Assembly (NCBI GenBank): GCA_023231475.1
Contig: JALJEE010000715.1
Coordinates: forward strand, 1-64,000
Origin: Seison nebaliae
Lineage: Eukaryota; Rotifera; Pararotatoria; Seisonacea; Seisonidae
Direction: 5' to 3'
Length of the DNA: 64,000 nucleotides
Below, piece after piece: positions 11,622 to 25,449 of the stretch. The notes beneath the pieces are model-generated. The model was not told the DNA's origin and did no database searches. It was given only the letters and a program-made list of their open reading frames with translations. Position 1 is the first letter of the stretch. Each line of letters begins with the position of its first letter. The position numbers were made by a program, and so were the translations under genes.

Positions 11622-14600
11622 ATCTCAAAAAACACATTCCAACAAACATCAATTTCATTTTCACTACGGTTTCAAATTGCTGCAATTTATTTCCATTTCT
11701 TCTTCGTCGTCTTTTTTTGATAAATAATTTATTCTATTCCTTTTTTTCAATTAAAATCGATTTTTATACAAATATTTTGTTTTGGTTTCATATGAGAAAA
11801 ATTGAGAAATTTGAAGATTGTAAAGGAGAATTTAAATGTGTTTTTAAAAAGTGGTTCGTTGTGAAATATCATCAATTTCTAATCAGATCTTATCAAAATC
11901 ATATTCTGAGCAATCGTACGTGCAAAAAGAGGAATGGAATATATAGAAATTAATTGGAGTGTGTTGAAAATTATTGGTGTTTTTTTCTTAAGGAATAGTA
12001 ATAGGAATATGGTATTGGAACGGCATGGTACCGTGTTGTTGTCGTCATGGATATTATTGTTTATGATTTGAGTACAATCATTGACTTGTATCTTCTTATG
12101 TTTTTAGGACATCAACGAACAAGTTGAATAAGATGGTGATTATGAGAAATACATTTAATTGAACATCGAACATGTCTAGTGCACATTGGAGAGATGTTGT
12201 CAAATTAGTAACTCGATTCCGTTTGGAGTATGTGAATAGAATGATAACACTTCTAATAATGTTCATAAAATATTTCAATTTCCATCATTATTACTCACTC
12301 AAGCACATATCGCCTTGATAGTTAAAGTTCAATCATTATCCTGTGCACACTTATTGCACTAAAAGTGAGATCTTTATACATTTCTCTCATTCCGTCCTGT
12401 GACATTTCTCCTTAAAAGTCTCATAAGTCAAAGAGAGTTGTTGATGAAGAGAATTGTTGAAGATTTCTTTAGTTTCACTAAAAGAATGTTAAAGAATGAA
12501 AAGATTGGTAAGAAAACATTATATTTTTCTTCTGCATATGATATGTTGTTTGAGTTTTGAATATTCGTCATCATGATAATGATTGACGGGTGTTCGTGAG
12601 TTGGAGTAATCGTCTTAAGAGATTTGAAGTAATATCAAAAATGGTTGTTATTAGAAGACGACAATAATATTGAATGATTTCAAATAAAATATTTTCATTC
12701 GGGTAGTTCGATTGGATTAATTATCAAATTAATCCGGTCGCTTTCCAATGTCGGAATCAGTGTTCAATAAACATAGGGAACGTATGAGGGGGGGTAAAGG
12801 ATTTCTTATCATTCTTCTCATTAAATTTGAGTGGTGAAGAAAGAGATTGGGTGCAACAGCAACCTTTTAGTGGCTAAAAGAGTCTTAGGTTAAGAGTGTA
12901 GGGAATTAATTATGTTTCCCTAAGAGTTGTAGTAATTCAATGAAATTCTTCTTATTCTCTTTGTCATTCGTAGGTGAATATGTACATGTAGGTACCCGGC
13001 GTTGGGTGACTGCGTAATGTCATATAATATGTCCATTTCTATAGGAAACATATCGTTTCGGTTTGTTGTTGTGTAGTAGTGGAAGTATGATAATTTCAAA
13101 TGATTAATTCTCTTTTTAAAAAATGGAGTGAAAAAAGAATAATGTCCCAGTTGGGGGAGGGGATGGAGGTAAGGGTGGTGTAGGAATGCATTCTCCATTC
13201 CATGTTATGTTTGTATTATATCATTTTGTCGTTCTATTCTATGTCTTTCGCCATTTTTCTTATATTATTGCTCTTTTACCACTATTCTTCCCAATTCTAT
13301 TATAATTATTTCTCCTATTATTATTAATTCTTCCACATATCTCTCATCCTTCGTCATTTCTCGTAATTATCATCATTGTTATCGAACGGGCATCAGATGG
13401 AAAAAAGAAAGAAAGAAAATAAAATAGTTGAAACTAATAGATTTAAAATATGAAGAAATCCTTCTTCTTCTTCTTCTTCTTCTTCTTTCTCCCATCCATT
13501 TCATAATATACGCCGACTGATATGATATCAAGCGAATTCGACTAATTTTGCTTCGTCTTCCCTTCAACCTTATTTGCTATCTAATATGCACATCATCATC
13601 TTATCCTAAAATGAGATGTATTTTAACTTTCCTCCATTTCCCATACAAATATACATTCCCGTCTTTCTTCTACGTATTTCCTACTACTTCTTCTTCTTTC
13701 TCGTCTACCCTTCTCAATCGTCATCTTCGTCTGCTTTCAAAAATGATCGTTTCTCCAATTCGCTCCACACATATGGTTCGAGATCGATAGATTACAATTC
13801 AATAGTGACTGATACAACAACAAATTCATAAGAATCAATTATTATTCAATTTCAATTCTCAATCATTTATCGTCGTTTCTATTAAAATATTTCCGTGCTA
13901 CTAACTTCACGTTAACTTACGTCATTCCACACAATTCTACTCTTTCTCTCCACCATTCTTCTTCATCAATATTTATTCACATTTCAGTGTGATTCTCTTA
14001 ATTATTTCGTTTAATTCGTGCACATAACACACGGCTCAATCTCTTTTGTCATTATAGAATCATTCTGATTCAAAAATCATCATCAACAATCGACTCATTT
14101 CTCAGTTAACTCAGTGAGTTGGTGATGTGTAATCACATTCATTTGAATCATTCTTTTTCTTTTTATTTCCCAACAAAATTATTTACGTAATTGATAATAT
14201 TTCCCTCATCATCATCATTGTCATCATGATGGTAATATGGTGATGGTACTTTAATGTGGATAGACGATCAGGAAAATATACGATCCGCAGGAAAAATACG
14301 AAATGTATTCTCGCAGAATGTATATAATGCGGCTCTTCTAGTCGCATGTGTTCGTAGGGAGAGATGTGTATGGATCATAAATGAATAAAATGGAATCGAA
14401 CGGAATATAATAGATAGATGGACAGATAGATAGATGAATAGATAGTAAAGATACTCGTTCTCTATATACGAGTATTATGGTGATTGATATGATGTGATTG
14501 TCTCCAATTGGATTCATTCATTCTTCAATTTTTAATATTTTATTTAATCTAATATATTATTTGGTCGACGATGCATTCATTCAATTGAAGATGATGTCGA

Positions 14601-17600
14601 TGACTGCTCCCAATATATCTATTCTTTTTCCTTATTAACGGAACGAAAATTTCGATCAAGTGAGAGCAAATGTATACAAATTAGTAGTTTTCTTTCAATC
14701 ATTCCTATCGAATTCGTAGGTCATTCTCCCATTTATTTCCTCCCTCATTCTTTCTTCCTCTCCTGATTCCCCCTCAATCATCTCATTTATCGAATTTATG
14801 ATGTTGACGATCATCATTAACTCACTTCTCTCACCATCAGGAAAATCGCTAGAAATTCTTAATAATAAATGTTAATCGACACAATATTAGTTTAGCGTAT
14901 AAGATATCGTAAATTGTGCATAATATCCAATTCCTACTATTCCTCTTCACCATTTCTCGTTTTCCTTTAATAATCAGAAGGAAAACATCTTGAACATTTC
15001 AAATAAAATCTTTCTTTAACAAATATCATTAATATCAAATGATTGTTCCGTCGATATTGGATCGGTTGAAGTGGGAGAATATAAAGAAAAAAAGTAAGAC
15101 CTCTCGCCTTACTGCCACCAACTCACCTCTAAACAACCGACCTTTCTTCTCACCATTTTTATGATTATTTATTTTTATTAATTTCTAAATGAAAAATTCT
15201 TATACATCAATTCGTTCCCGATTTTTGATAATTTTCGATTCAAATATCTAATTCTTTTTATGGCAAATTATTTCATTTAAAATAATTCAAATCATTTTTA
15301 TAATTTCGTTCTATCTTCCAAAAATTTTAAATTCGATTATACTTCGGAAAATAATTGATATATTCTTATCACCATTATACTCATAGATTACTCATTATAC
15401 TGTATTGAATACTCATTTGAAGTTGATGGTAGGCGGGAAGATAGGAAGGAGATTGAGATTTAGTTTAGGGAAGAAAACGGAAGGATGAAAACGGAGATAT
15501 TCGTTGAGATGTACGTAATATGGATAAAATTTTGTTCATTAATTGGAATTTTGGATTCGTATGTGAGGATGGGGAATGTGAAATGTACATATATTTCTGC
15601 ACAACCATCATCATGAGTAAGAGATAGATAAATTAAAGATGACGCAAGAGAATATGATGATTCTAATTCCAAACAAATTATTCGTTCTCATAATTTCTAT
15701 GCTCTGTTTTTTTTACATTCATCTTTAAATTCATCAGTCATTTGATCGTTCTTGTCATTTTAATTCTGTTCAATGGTAGCATCGTTATAATAGTCATTGT
15801 TTCAATAATACGTCATCGATTAATCTGTGAAGATGAATTTGTAAATTTGCTACTTCTATTGTGTACGACTTTACATTTTCTTTTTTCTTTCTTTCCTTCT
15901 GTTCTCCTTCCTTTTTCTTCATTCCATTTCCTTCTCAATTATTTTCTTTCTTCTTTTTTTGTCTTCTTTTCTTTCACAAACGACATTCACTTCAACTGCT
16001 CTAAATGTGCAAGCCGTGCTCTCCAATGACGTAACATTAGATTTACTAATTCGTTTTCTGACCAAAAGATTTTGCCTTTAATTAATTTATAATTATTCTA
16101 AAATAGCTTTTGTCGAATGGTCAGAAAATGGAGAGAATCAATGAGGACATCTTCCTGCCCTTACTTTTTAAACGTTTTTCCCAGAGTAATTTATTCATTC
16201 AATTCTTATTTTTTTGGGGAAAAGAAATGTGTTAGAACGAAAGATTTCTCTAAACAAAGAAGTGCATCTTTTGTGCACGAACTTTCTGCATTTTGTCTTT
16301 GTGCATAGTTTTCGAGCAAACTTTGTGCATTTTTCTCCTCTAAATGTTTGTTAGTTGAGAATAATTGGAAATTGAAAAATATTCAAGATTTATGATAATT
16401 TCACTTCATTCTATCTCCATTTTAAAGAGAGTGTCGTATTTGGAGAAAGCATGAGAATAATAAGAACATCGAAATGAACGTTGAATTGATAATTAATAGT
16501 AAAATAATATTTATTGTATTCAACTTCTTCTTGACGGAATCGACAATTAACAATTCGATACTATTATGTCAAAAGAATCGACTTCTTCCTCAAATTCTAC
16601 ATCTAACGTACAATTTTGGAAGAAACATGAACTTCTGAATTTAATTTGCATTATGTTTCTTCCTCTTCTTCCCTACTACTCTGCCACTGTCGCTTACGAC
16701 TCTTATTCTTTAGCTTTGCTCATTTAGTTTGATTGAATTGAGAAGTTCGATCGATTCTTCAGAATCTCATGAAAGGAATTTAATTTTTTTCTTGGAAAAA
16801 AACACATTCGTACTTCTCCTCGAATCATACCAATTTTTTGTTTAAATTTTAAATCTATCTCGTAAAATTTTTGTTGACGATCGTGACGTAATAACAGAAA
16901 GTCATTGAACACAAAAGATGCTCGAATGTATTGACATGAGTTTTTCTTAAATAAATGTAGCAGATATGCATATCTTGTTCGTATATTCATGTAAAGTAAA
17001 TAAATGCAAAGTAATATTGATTATTTCATTCATTAATCATAAAAAAAGGTAATCTTCCATTCTTAATAATTAGTTGGGAAAATTGTTTATTCTCCTCACT
17101 CTTCACATTCTTCTCATTAAGCAATCCCTTCTAATATCCGAAGAATAATGAGCTAATGCAAAAACCGAAGTTGCAAATACATAATCGAATACACATCCAT
17201 GATATGGAACGCTTCATTACGTAATCTTAAATAGATTCACACATAACAAACAAATTAAAAATCGATTTCTGATAATAAATGAATAAACTGATAAATATAT
17301 CTAAACATTTCGGCAGTAAATCATTTTCCATCTTCTCATTAATTTTCCGCGCAAGTTTCTTCTCCCACATAATATATATATAAGTTCGATTATTTAATGA
17401 TGTGTTTCTTTTAACTTAAAAGTTTTAAGTTGTTTCGGTAAATTTTAATTAAAAATAAATCAATTTTTCATTTGATCTATCGAACTTTAGTTGGTGCATC
17501 AAAATTTTTATGATTTATAATCAATAAACGAAATACAAGTTAAATTCCATTAATTTTTCCTTATTCCCATTTAACAGAGAATATTATAATCGTTGTTTTT

Positions 17601-19413
17601 CCATTATGTTCCAATTTCGCATGGTCTGTCATTTTTATCGGTCGTCCATACGGATCAAGTAATCGTATGGAAAAGGATAAATTTGTAAGATTCGTTTCGA
17701 GATGAAATCGGAACTAAAGAGAAAATGAAAGAATCTATCATCTAATGTAACATTTTTAATGCCTTTATTGTCAAAATATTCTAGTATTCATTATTTATTC
17801 ATATGTTCGATAATGGAATTTACATGAAATTATCTGATTACTCGTCTAATTTTAAGGAGTGATGAAATTCATAATTGAATAAGTTATTCATTAACATTCA
17901 TTTATCATAAGAATGGCATAACTTTGGATGGTATTCTTATCGATATATTATCGATCCTTTTTTTTCACTTACTAATTAGATGGGAAATGTATCGTAGATA
18001 GAAAGTTATGAGATAATTATTACGCAAGAGATTGGGAAGAATATAGAGAAGAATGTAAAGAGACTTACTTCCTTCTGTCTGCGCAAAAAGTACGTAATTG
18101 AATGAAATGGATTAAGATAATATGCGAAATAATATTATACGATATTCAATAGAATTTTAGTACAATAGAATAGATCTCATTGAATAGAATAGACAATCCT
18201 AGACAAACATTTTATACAGGCACAATCATCCATTGGGAGGGAAAGAATGCTAAGCATCAAATTAGTTGAAGGACATCAGATTTCTTTCTTTCTTTTCTTC
18301 TTTATAATTATTTTTCTTTAATCAATAAGAGAATAATAATTATTTCCATCTATCTATCTATCCATCCCATATCTATCCATAATGCTACTTATCTATAGCA
18401 ATATCTTCTCGAAATACAACATGTACTCTCACAGATGTTCTGTCCCAGAAACTTTTCTTCTCACAATAACGTTATGTTACTTACTTATCTCCGTTCGATG
18501 CATTTGCATATTGAAAAATAATTAGACAAATAAATAGATCTGCTCTAATAGAGTTGGTTGGTTGGGTCGATTGGTGATAAAGAATTATATATGTGAAATT
18601 GGTTTAGAACTATTTTCTTCTTTTTTTCTTATTCTTCAAAATTACGTAGGAGGAACTGAGATTAAATGAATGAAAAAACAATTAATCTTACTTCCGTTTT
18701 CCTCAAATACGTTCTCATCATACTCAACTAGCTACCTGAGAACATCTGTCTGTTATGTATTACAATATCAGCACTAAAAGGCACATTAGAAATAGAAGAA
18801 CATTCGAATTATTTGGAACATAAAAGACGAAGAGGCTCAAAGTGGTACAATGACCGATATAATCATTTGTTACCTTACAAATTATATCAATTTTATAATT
18901 TGTGACATCTCTTTTAATTGCAATCATTAAACTTTGAACTTTTCAGAAAAATTTGAAAAATTGTTAATTTTGAAAAAATATGGTGATAATTGAAGGAGAT
19001 GTTGAATTGAATTTTTTATTTTTTTCAAAAAATAATTATTTTTAACGAACACTAATTCTTATTGTTTTTTTTATCCGAAAAAAAAGTTCAGACTTCATTT
19101 CTAGCTATTGTGCACTGTTTATCAATAAGAGAGTCGATACTTTTCGTCCACAATCATCGGACGCATGGACACAAGCGTTAAACTAGAAATGGGTAAAGAG
19201 GCACACATTTAACTTGTCGCCGCAAAGTTTTAGTAATAACATTCCCTATGAGAGAACGAGAAGAATTGGAGCATTATGAATCGAATAATTCGAATGCGGA
19301 ACTGGAATTGTATTGAGGAATTAGAAGTGGATCGACATTGCTCGTTGAAGCAATGTCAGCAGCTGTATGATATCAGCTATTGTTATTAATGAATTTCGAT
19401 GTGTTGATTCCAC
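11622..19413. other. 7.8-kb intergenic region without a supported gene
   Basis: No convincing coding frame or RNA gene was found. It holds a (TTC)n run at about 13459-13487, GATA-type repeats at about 14405-14446 and TATC repeats at about 18348-18380. The open frame at 15742-16029 is a pyrimidine-rich hydrophobic translation with no ATG and is not believed. The stretch may hold distal regulatory DNA or 5' exons of the membrane-protein gene at 19414. Confidence 0.45.
14405..14446. repeat. GATA/GACA tetranucleotide microsatellite
   Basis: An imperfect run of AGAT, GGAC and AGAT units inside the large spacer upstream of the four-pass membrane protein gene. Confidence 0.75.
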
Positions 19414-22008
19414 ATGTTTAGAATCGGATCTATTCGTTCACCAAAACGTTGGATCTACTTTCTAGCGTGCGTAACGAAAGCTGTCTTCTCCGCAATGATT
19501 CTCGCCTTTGCTGTGGTCGGTTTACAGAATTATGATGATATCGTCCAATATTACGAGAATATCAGTATGAAGAATAAACAGATTATAAATAATGCCATTA
19601 ATTATTATAAGAATTCTTTGAAAGGCTCAACCAATCTTTTAGAAGAATTCAATACCGATAATCCAACTAACAATAACAACAACAACAATAATAACAATAA
19701 CAACAACCAGAATCATGATAATGGAAAATATATTGGACCGCCACGTGTCGAACAAGATGAACGATTATATTTGGCACTCCTCGTCTTGTCGGGAGGAACG
19801 ATGGTTCAATCATTCATTGGAATTATTGCAATATTCAAGAACATCCGGTTCCTTCTCAAACTTTTCTTTTATCTTTGTTTCGTCGCATTAATGGTCGTCT
19901 TATTCCTTACCGGTTTCTGTTCATCTCAACTCGTCTTACGAGCAACCATGCTCTCCACCAACGACGTCAAATTACCAGAAAACGGAGAATTGAAAAATCG
20001 TTATAGTTTCGTTCGCAATAAACGACGTCCATCAGTGAAACATCAGAAAATCGTTGAGATTCGAGAGGAGAAAGATGATTATTTCGATAAGGATTTTTCC
20101 GTTCTCAATGAATTTTATGATACTTATCTCAATTCTTCCAATACAGGAATTGCTTCCGCATTGTCATCCGAATCTCCATCGTCACCATCATCATCCTCAG
20201 CAGCCATACAACATCGTCAAGTTAAACATCCGAAATTGAAATCGGCGAAATTATCATTGGAGTATATGGTGGGGAAACAACCGATAATTAAGAATATTTT
20301 CGATCCGATGAATGTCGATTCGATGCTCTGCATCTTCCTCATCGCTCTAGGTTGTTGTCTTGTTCTCCTCATCTATTTATCGATCTCATTGATCCGATCA
20401 TCGAAAAATCATAATTCGTTGAAAAATGATGATAATTCTTCATCGATCGATATCAATCCACTTGATGTGAATGAACAACGATCCAGTTCAACTTGTACCC
20501 GAAGTACCACAATGGCCACAACGGCTGCCCACGGTCTCAAAAATTTGTTGTTCGCTTATAATCATTCGAATCATTTGAATGCCACAAACAGTTTACATCA
20601 TCGACAAAAAACATCACTGTCAATGAAGTCGAAAGGAGATGATCAAATCTTCGAAAATTCCGATGATAACGATGAGACGAAATTGATTGTTGAGACTAAT
20701 ATTGACGAGAATAATTTCCACGAGAAATGTTCCACACCAAATTCCCAATGGAAATCGGCGATAGGTGGAACGGATGTTGATCAGATTATGATACCATCAT
20801 CTGATATTGATAATGGGAATGTTGAAGGGAATGAAGAGAAATTGAATCTGAAGGAATTGAAAGATATCAAGAAGAGTACATTGACCACTAATCGAAGTTA
20901 TCAATATTCTCAGGACCAGCATCAAAGTAATCCTCAATATTCGATGAGAGAAAATAGTTCCAGCTCACGATATTCCAGATCGAAACATCGGAAATCGAGA
21001 CAATCAATCAACGAACCGTCACCATATACGTCACGACGACAGATTGATAATATCGAAATGAATTATTTAATGAGACGAAAACAAAATTTATCCGGATATT
21101 CTGAAACTGATATTTTCGATATTTCCCCTTACGATGAGATGAAACGACAACAGTTTCCTCAAAATCCTCCAACTGATAGTTTGGGTCGGAAGGAGATGAA
21201 TGTTCTATTAAATTCTGATATGAATTCATCAAACCGTATTACTCATCAGTCATTAAATGATAATATAAATCATATTGATGATGATTTGATTGAACAGTCA
21301 AATTGTCCTCGTCAACATCATCATATGCATCATCACCGTCAATTACATCGTCCCAATAATCGACATCATTATCATTATCATCATCATATGGAGAATCCTC
21401 AAGGGAAAGATAATTCTCATGGAACATCATCTTACTGTCGATCACGAATCCTCCAATCATCCGTCATCAATATGAGTGAAACGGGAACGAACGAGGAAAT
21501 TATGAATAAACAATCTCTTTATCAAATTCCTTCAGTTCATCATTCCCAACAACAATTATCTCTACCAATCGATACGGTAAATGTTTCGGAGAATCAGATG
21601 AATAAACATCGATCGAAATTGAATAAAATCCGTCGACAACAAGAACAAGAACAGAAGCAACATCAGAAAGAGAGTGTCAATGACAAATCGATAAGATCGT
21701 CGAATAAAAAACGTCTAGGGAAAAAATCATCATCAAATCGTCAACGTCATAAACATGAACGACAGTCGTCAGGTCAATTACAACGAAAACAAATTCCCGA
21801 ACACCACCAACAACAACAACAACAACATACAATCCATCATCATTTGCAACCACAACCTCAATCGATAGATCCTCAGACATCTCACAAGTCTCACCATCAC
21901 TCTCATGATGAGAATCGACGAGATTATTCTTCATCTGTCATCCTCCAACAAAGTTATCCGATGACTGAGATTCCGAATGAGAAGGATGCTTTCCAGAGCA
22001 GTGATTAG
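19414..22008 (+). CDS. Four-pass membrane protein (tetraspanin-like topology) with a long His/Gln/Ser-rich tail
   Basis: A single 864-residue frame. Hydrophobic segments lie at about 14-37, 118-142, 146-170 and 303-327. This gives a short cytosolic N-terminus, a first loop of about 80 residues with a run of 13 asparagines, a tight TM2-TM3 hairpin, a second loop of about 130 residues, and a cytosolic tail of about 540 residues. The layout recalls tetraspanins or claudin-like proteins, but the CCG motif of tetraspanin loop 2 and the W-GLW-C-C claudin motif are missing, so I do not assign a family. The tail is disordered, rich in His, Gln, Ser and Asn, with several HH/HHH clusters and basic segments. 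No intron is seen. It is convergent with the radial-spoke gene, 336 bp away. An upstream exon is possible but not needed, as the ATG directly precedes a good first transmembrane segment. Confidence 0.8.
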   Translation: MFRIGSIRSPKRWIYFLACVTKAVFSAMILAFAVVGLQNYDDIVQYYENISMKNKQIINNAINYYKNSLKGSTNLLEEFNTDNPTNNNNNNNNNNNNNQNHDNGKYIGPPRVEQDERLYLALLVLSGGTMVQSFIGIIAIFKNIRFLLKLFFYLCFVALMVVLFLTGFCSSQLVLRATMLSTNDVKLPENGELKNRYSFVRNKRRPSVKHQKIVEIREEKDDYFDKDFSVLNEFYDTYLNSSNTGIASALSSESPSSPSSSSAAIQHRQVKHPKLKSAKLSLEYMVGKQPIIKNIFDPMNVDSMLCIFLIALGCCLVLLIYLSISLIRSSKNHNSLKNDDNSSSIDINPLDVNEQRSSSTCTRSTTMATTAAHGLKNLLFAYNHSNHLNATNSLHHRQKTSLSMKSKGDDQIFENSDDNDETKLIVETNIDENNFHEKCSTPNSQWKSAIGGTDVDQIMIPSSDIDNGNVEGNEEKLNLKELKDIKKSTLTTNRSYQYSQDQHQSNPQYSMRENSSSSRYSRSKHRKSRQSINEPSPYTSRRQIDNIEMNYLMRRKQNLSGYSETDIFDISPYDEMKRQQFPQNPPTDSLGRKEMNVLLNSDMNSSNRITHQSLNDNINHIDDDLIEQSNCPRQHHHMHHHRQLHRPNNRHHYHYHHHMENPQGKDNSHGTSSYCRSRILQSSVINMSETGTNEEIMNKQSLYQIPSVHHSQQQLSLPIDTVNVSENQMNKHRSKLNKIRRQQEQEQKQHQKESVNDKSIRSSNKKRLGKKSSSNRQRHKHERQSSGQLQRKQIPEHHQQQQQQHTIHHHLQPQPQSIDPQTSHKSHHHSHDENRRDYSSSVILQQSYPMTEIPNEKDAFQSSD

Positions 22009-22344
22009 AATATTCATAAATTTCTTGTACAGTTTCCTTCCTTCAAACTTGACTTACCTCTGTGATGTTGAAATTGCGCAGGAAAGTGAATTTAAAAACA
22101 AAACTTATTAGTCTTCTCTTCGATTAAAATTCACCCAGAAACTTTTCCCAATTTTCTCTCGATTGCAATCCTCTCAAACAAATCTTCCTTCGAATGTTTT
22201 TCCTCTTTTTTCAAATTCTCCTCATTCTTATGAGATTAATTCCGATCGATTAATTAATTTTATTTGAATAATTCTATTCACTTTATTACCATGAACCACC
22301 TCAAGTTTAAATATTAATAAAGAAAATATCGACAATTCTTTTAC
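22009..22344. other. Convergent 3' spacer
   Basis: This spacer separates the stop codons of the membrane-protein and radial-spoke genes. It is AT-rich and contains AATAAA-like sequences near 22315. Nothing else is seen. Confidence 0.6.
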
Positions 22345-24334
22345 TTATTCTTCGTCTTCATCTTCTTCTTCTTCCTCCTCCTCCATCTCTTCTTCCAAAC
22401 CTTCTGCTTCCTCCTGTTGTTTCTGCAAGGCCGCTTCAACCTCTGGTGTTGGATCATCCACTTCGGTAATTTCCGGTCCAGAAGGAAATTCTTCTTGTGG
22501 CAATGGAGGTAATACTGGATCAATATTTTCCGAATTATATTTATGGCCGAAACCGATATAGATATTTTCGAATTTTTTCGTTGTTCCAAATGCACAAGCA
22601 CCCGGCCACAAATTAGACCGTATAATGCAAACTGCATATTGAGGGATGAGTGACGATGATAAAGTTATCAGCCACGCAGGTTTACCTACAAAAATATGGA
22701 TGTAAATAATCGTTAAATAATCGAACCTCCCACAGGAGTATCACTAGAAATGGGTGTCAATAATGGCGGTCCAATTTCTCGTTCGACGGTATCTGGTGGT
22801 TCCACTAAATTTAAAGGTAAAATTCAAACTGAAAAAATATAAAAACTTTCTTCATCATCCTCCTCTTCCATTTCTTCCTCGTCATCTTTCTCCGGTGCAG
22901 GATTCACCCAATTACACCGTCCTTGTGGTAAGATATGTTGGACATGATGTACCCAATTATTTCCTTCCGGATCGGCCAATTCTTGGACGGTCAATGGCTC
23001 ATAATTCTCATTCTCAACAAATGAAGCGTTGCCAACATCATCTTCATTCATTTCTTCTTCTTCATCAAATGTATAGAAGCCAGACGGAGAGACAGTAGCT
23101 CCAGCTGAAATTCGCGCTATTTGTGCTCTCAAATAATTTATCTCTTTTCCAGGAAATGGTGGAAATGAGAGAATGGGAGCATCCAATCTTCCAGTAAAAA
23201 ACTTCTTTATTGATCGAGAAACTTTTATTTGTTCAGGTGTGACAGTTGGTAATTTCTTCCAATCATCTCCCGCTTAAAAGACGAAAAGAACTAATGAACA
23301 AAACAGAACAGAATAAGAAATATTCTAACGTGAATTCGATACGAAAAATACTTTCTTATTCACACCAGTACCTTTGTCCTCACGAGGAACTGGTGGCGGT
23401 GGTTTCCATGTTGATTTCGGAATATAATTCTTCATCTAAAAGGAATTTACTTATTTTTTTATTATCTTTAAAAAAATAGACTAAACAGCATCTCCGTCTC
23501 CTTCTTCATCTTCCTCTTCTTCGTCTTCAGGAGCGACATCGCTGGCACTTTGATTCTGTTGCGCTGCTTCCATTTCTTCTGCAGCTGATAAATTCTCTTC
23601 ATCCTCCTCCATTTCATCCGCATCTTCGTCGCGCATGTTCGACTATTTAAAATAAAGAAACAGAGCTTCAAAAATTTTCCAACTTCAACTACATAATAAT
23701 CTTTCTCTGTTCCTATAATTTTCCCCCAGAATCTCAATCCTTCCAAATTATTTTTCTCATATAACTGTTTGATGGACATCCAAATCCTTTTAATAAATTT
23801 TTCATTCAATCATGCAAGAAATGTTAAAAGAAACCGATATAATTCATCTTTAGCAAAACCGACACCTGCTTGTTCGAAATAAAATGACAATTCTAATAAA
23901 TTTGGAAAGGCATTTTCCGTTTCGTCTTCATTAATTGCATCTTCGCTTTTCTGAATTAGAGCGATAGAAACGAAAGTATTATGATGATAATTCTAAAACC
24001 TGAAATAATTCTTTTTGGACATTAGCTAATTGAATTTGTTCAGCATCCGTGTTAACATCAATTAATGTGTCATCTTGTTTTTCATCGGCTGGTGTTCGCT
24101 TAATATCATAACTAATTTCTTCGAGGATATCAGCTGGATTTATTGGTCGTTCATCCAACAAACGACAAATCAAAGAAGACAAATGTCCATAACTTTGGAA
24201 GAAATTGAAATTTCCGTTGACAAATAGTATCCTAACACTGTTCGTTTAGTTTCAGTACTGGATGTTAATAAATATGATTTCGCTTCGATCAATTTCTGTT
24301 CCCGTCCATTTTCTACCGTAATTGGATCTGCCAT
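22345..24334 (-). CDS. RSPH4A: Radial spoke head protein, RSPH4A/RSPH6A type
   Basis: Nine exons can be joined on the minus strand: 24334-24237, 24192-24000, 23950-23835, 23786-23684, 23642-23487, 23435-23330, 23272-22847, 22804-22727 and 22685-22345, giving 538 residues. The frame closes at every junction. Family landmarks in order: [134 protein letters not shown] and [13 protein letters not shown], then an acidic Glu/Asp tail. Known role: a core component of the radial spoke head in 9+2 axonemes, signalling between the central pair and dynein arms. Its presence means motile cilia or flagella. Introns are 41-57 nt and every donor starts GTT. The protein is shorter than vertebrate RSPH4A (about 700 residues), mainly at the N-terminus. 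Confidence 0.96.
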
Positions 24335-25449
24335 GACAGTTATATATTAACTATCGCTAGATTGTTATAACTGATTCGAACTCAATCGTGTATAACTAAT
24401 ATTAAAACAATTCCCATAGCAACTAAATCTTGTTCGCAAAATATAATGTTTGTTTTATGAACTTATCGAAAATAGATTTCAAATATTAAGCATTATATAA
24501 TTTTTAGCTATATTTCAAATTTTATACGTTTTTTCTCTTATTCGTTTAGCTTGCAATTTTTTAATTGTTCTAACTTATTTTTCTCAAATTTTAAAATTGT
24601 CCAATGTGGGTAATCGTCCATTATTAATTTTTCAATGTTGCATCATGAATTTATTTTCTCATTGATTTAGATTCTTGTTTTCACACTCTTTAGTTTAACT
24701 TTTGAAACTTAATAATTAAATTATATACAAATATACACAATTTAAATCAATTATTTCCTTTTTATGTTTCTTTCAATAGGTTTTAAGACTATCTGAGCAA
24801 CTTTATGGATCGTAACGGGATCGTAGGAATACTGCAGTGCTTAATTTATTTTAGTTTATTTTTTTCGGGTTGTCTAGATAGGACATAACTTATGGAGTTC
24901 CTTTATTCATCCATGATGCTGATACAGTTCGCCATGACATCTCCCAAAAGTCATTGAGATTTATCCGACTTTTTGTTTAGGTTCCAAAAGGAGGAAATTA
25001 TGTGGGGCAATTGAGCCATAATTTGTTTGTTCGTATATTTCCCAAATTATGTATAAGAAATTTTCTTAAACGAAAAATTGTCTTTTTTCGATCACAAATG
25101 ATAAATAAATTTCATACTATTTATTCATTCAATCTAAACTTACAAATTGTTAATCCTAAATTGTGAAATTAATGATTAATTCAAGAATCAGTATAAACCT
25201 GCAAATTCCAGACTATTAACAAACTTTATCGTTATACGTGATGATTCATTAAATAACTAAATTAAACGAAAAATTAAAAATTTCTTCTAATACACTTGTT
25301 ACTCCTTAATCGAAAGACTATTTTAAGAACATACTGGGAAGGTTAAATAAATAATATTATCACTATCTGACATTCTATGTAAATAAAGAATGGTCGAATA
25401 ATCATATAAACTTGTTTGGACGTATGAATATTTTTTATCATTCTCGAAA
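24335..25449. other. Intergenic spacer with a less AT-rich patch
   Basis: Divergent spacer between the radial-spoke gene and galectin A. A less AT-rich patch at about 24785-25010 differs in composition from its surroundings and could be an old mobile-element fragment. I could not translate it into anything recognisable. Confidence 0.4.

Noticed and set aside
15742-16029. 95-codon hydrophobic frame
   Set aside because: It lacks an ATG start and consists largely of pyrimidine-rich sequence that translates to Phe, Leu and Ser by composition alone.
22345-24334. Nematode or acariform mite origin of the window
   Set aside because: Base composition and simple repeats would fit, but an intact radial spoke head gene implies motile axonemes that these groups lack.
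24785-25010. Less AT-rich patch as a snRNA or retroelement gene
   Set aside because: It does not contain recognisable U1, U2, U5 or U6 core sequences, and no reverse transcriptase or gag motif appears in any frame.
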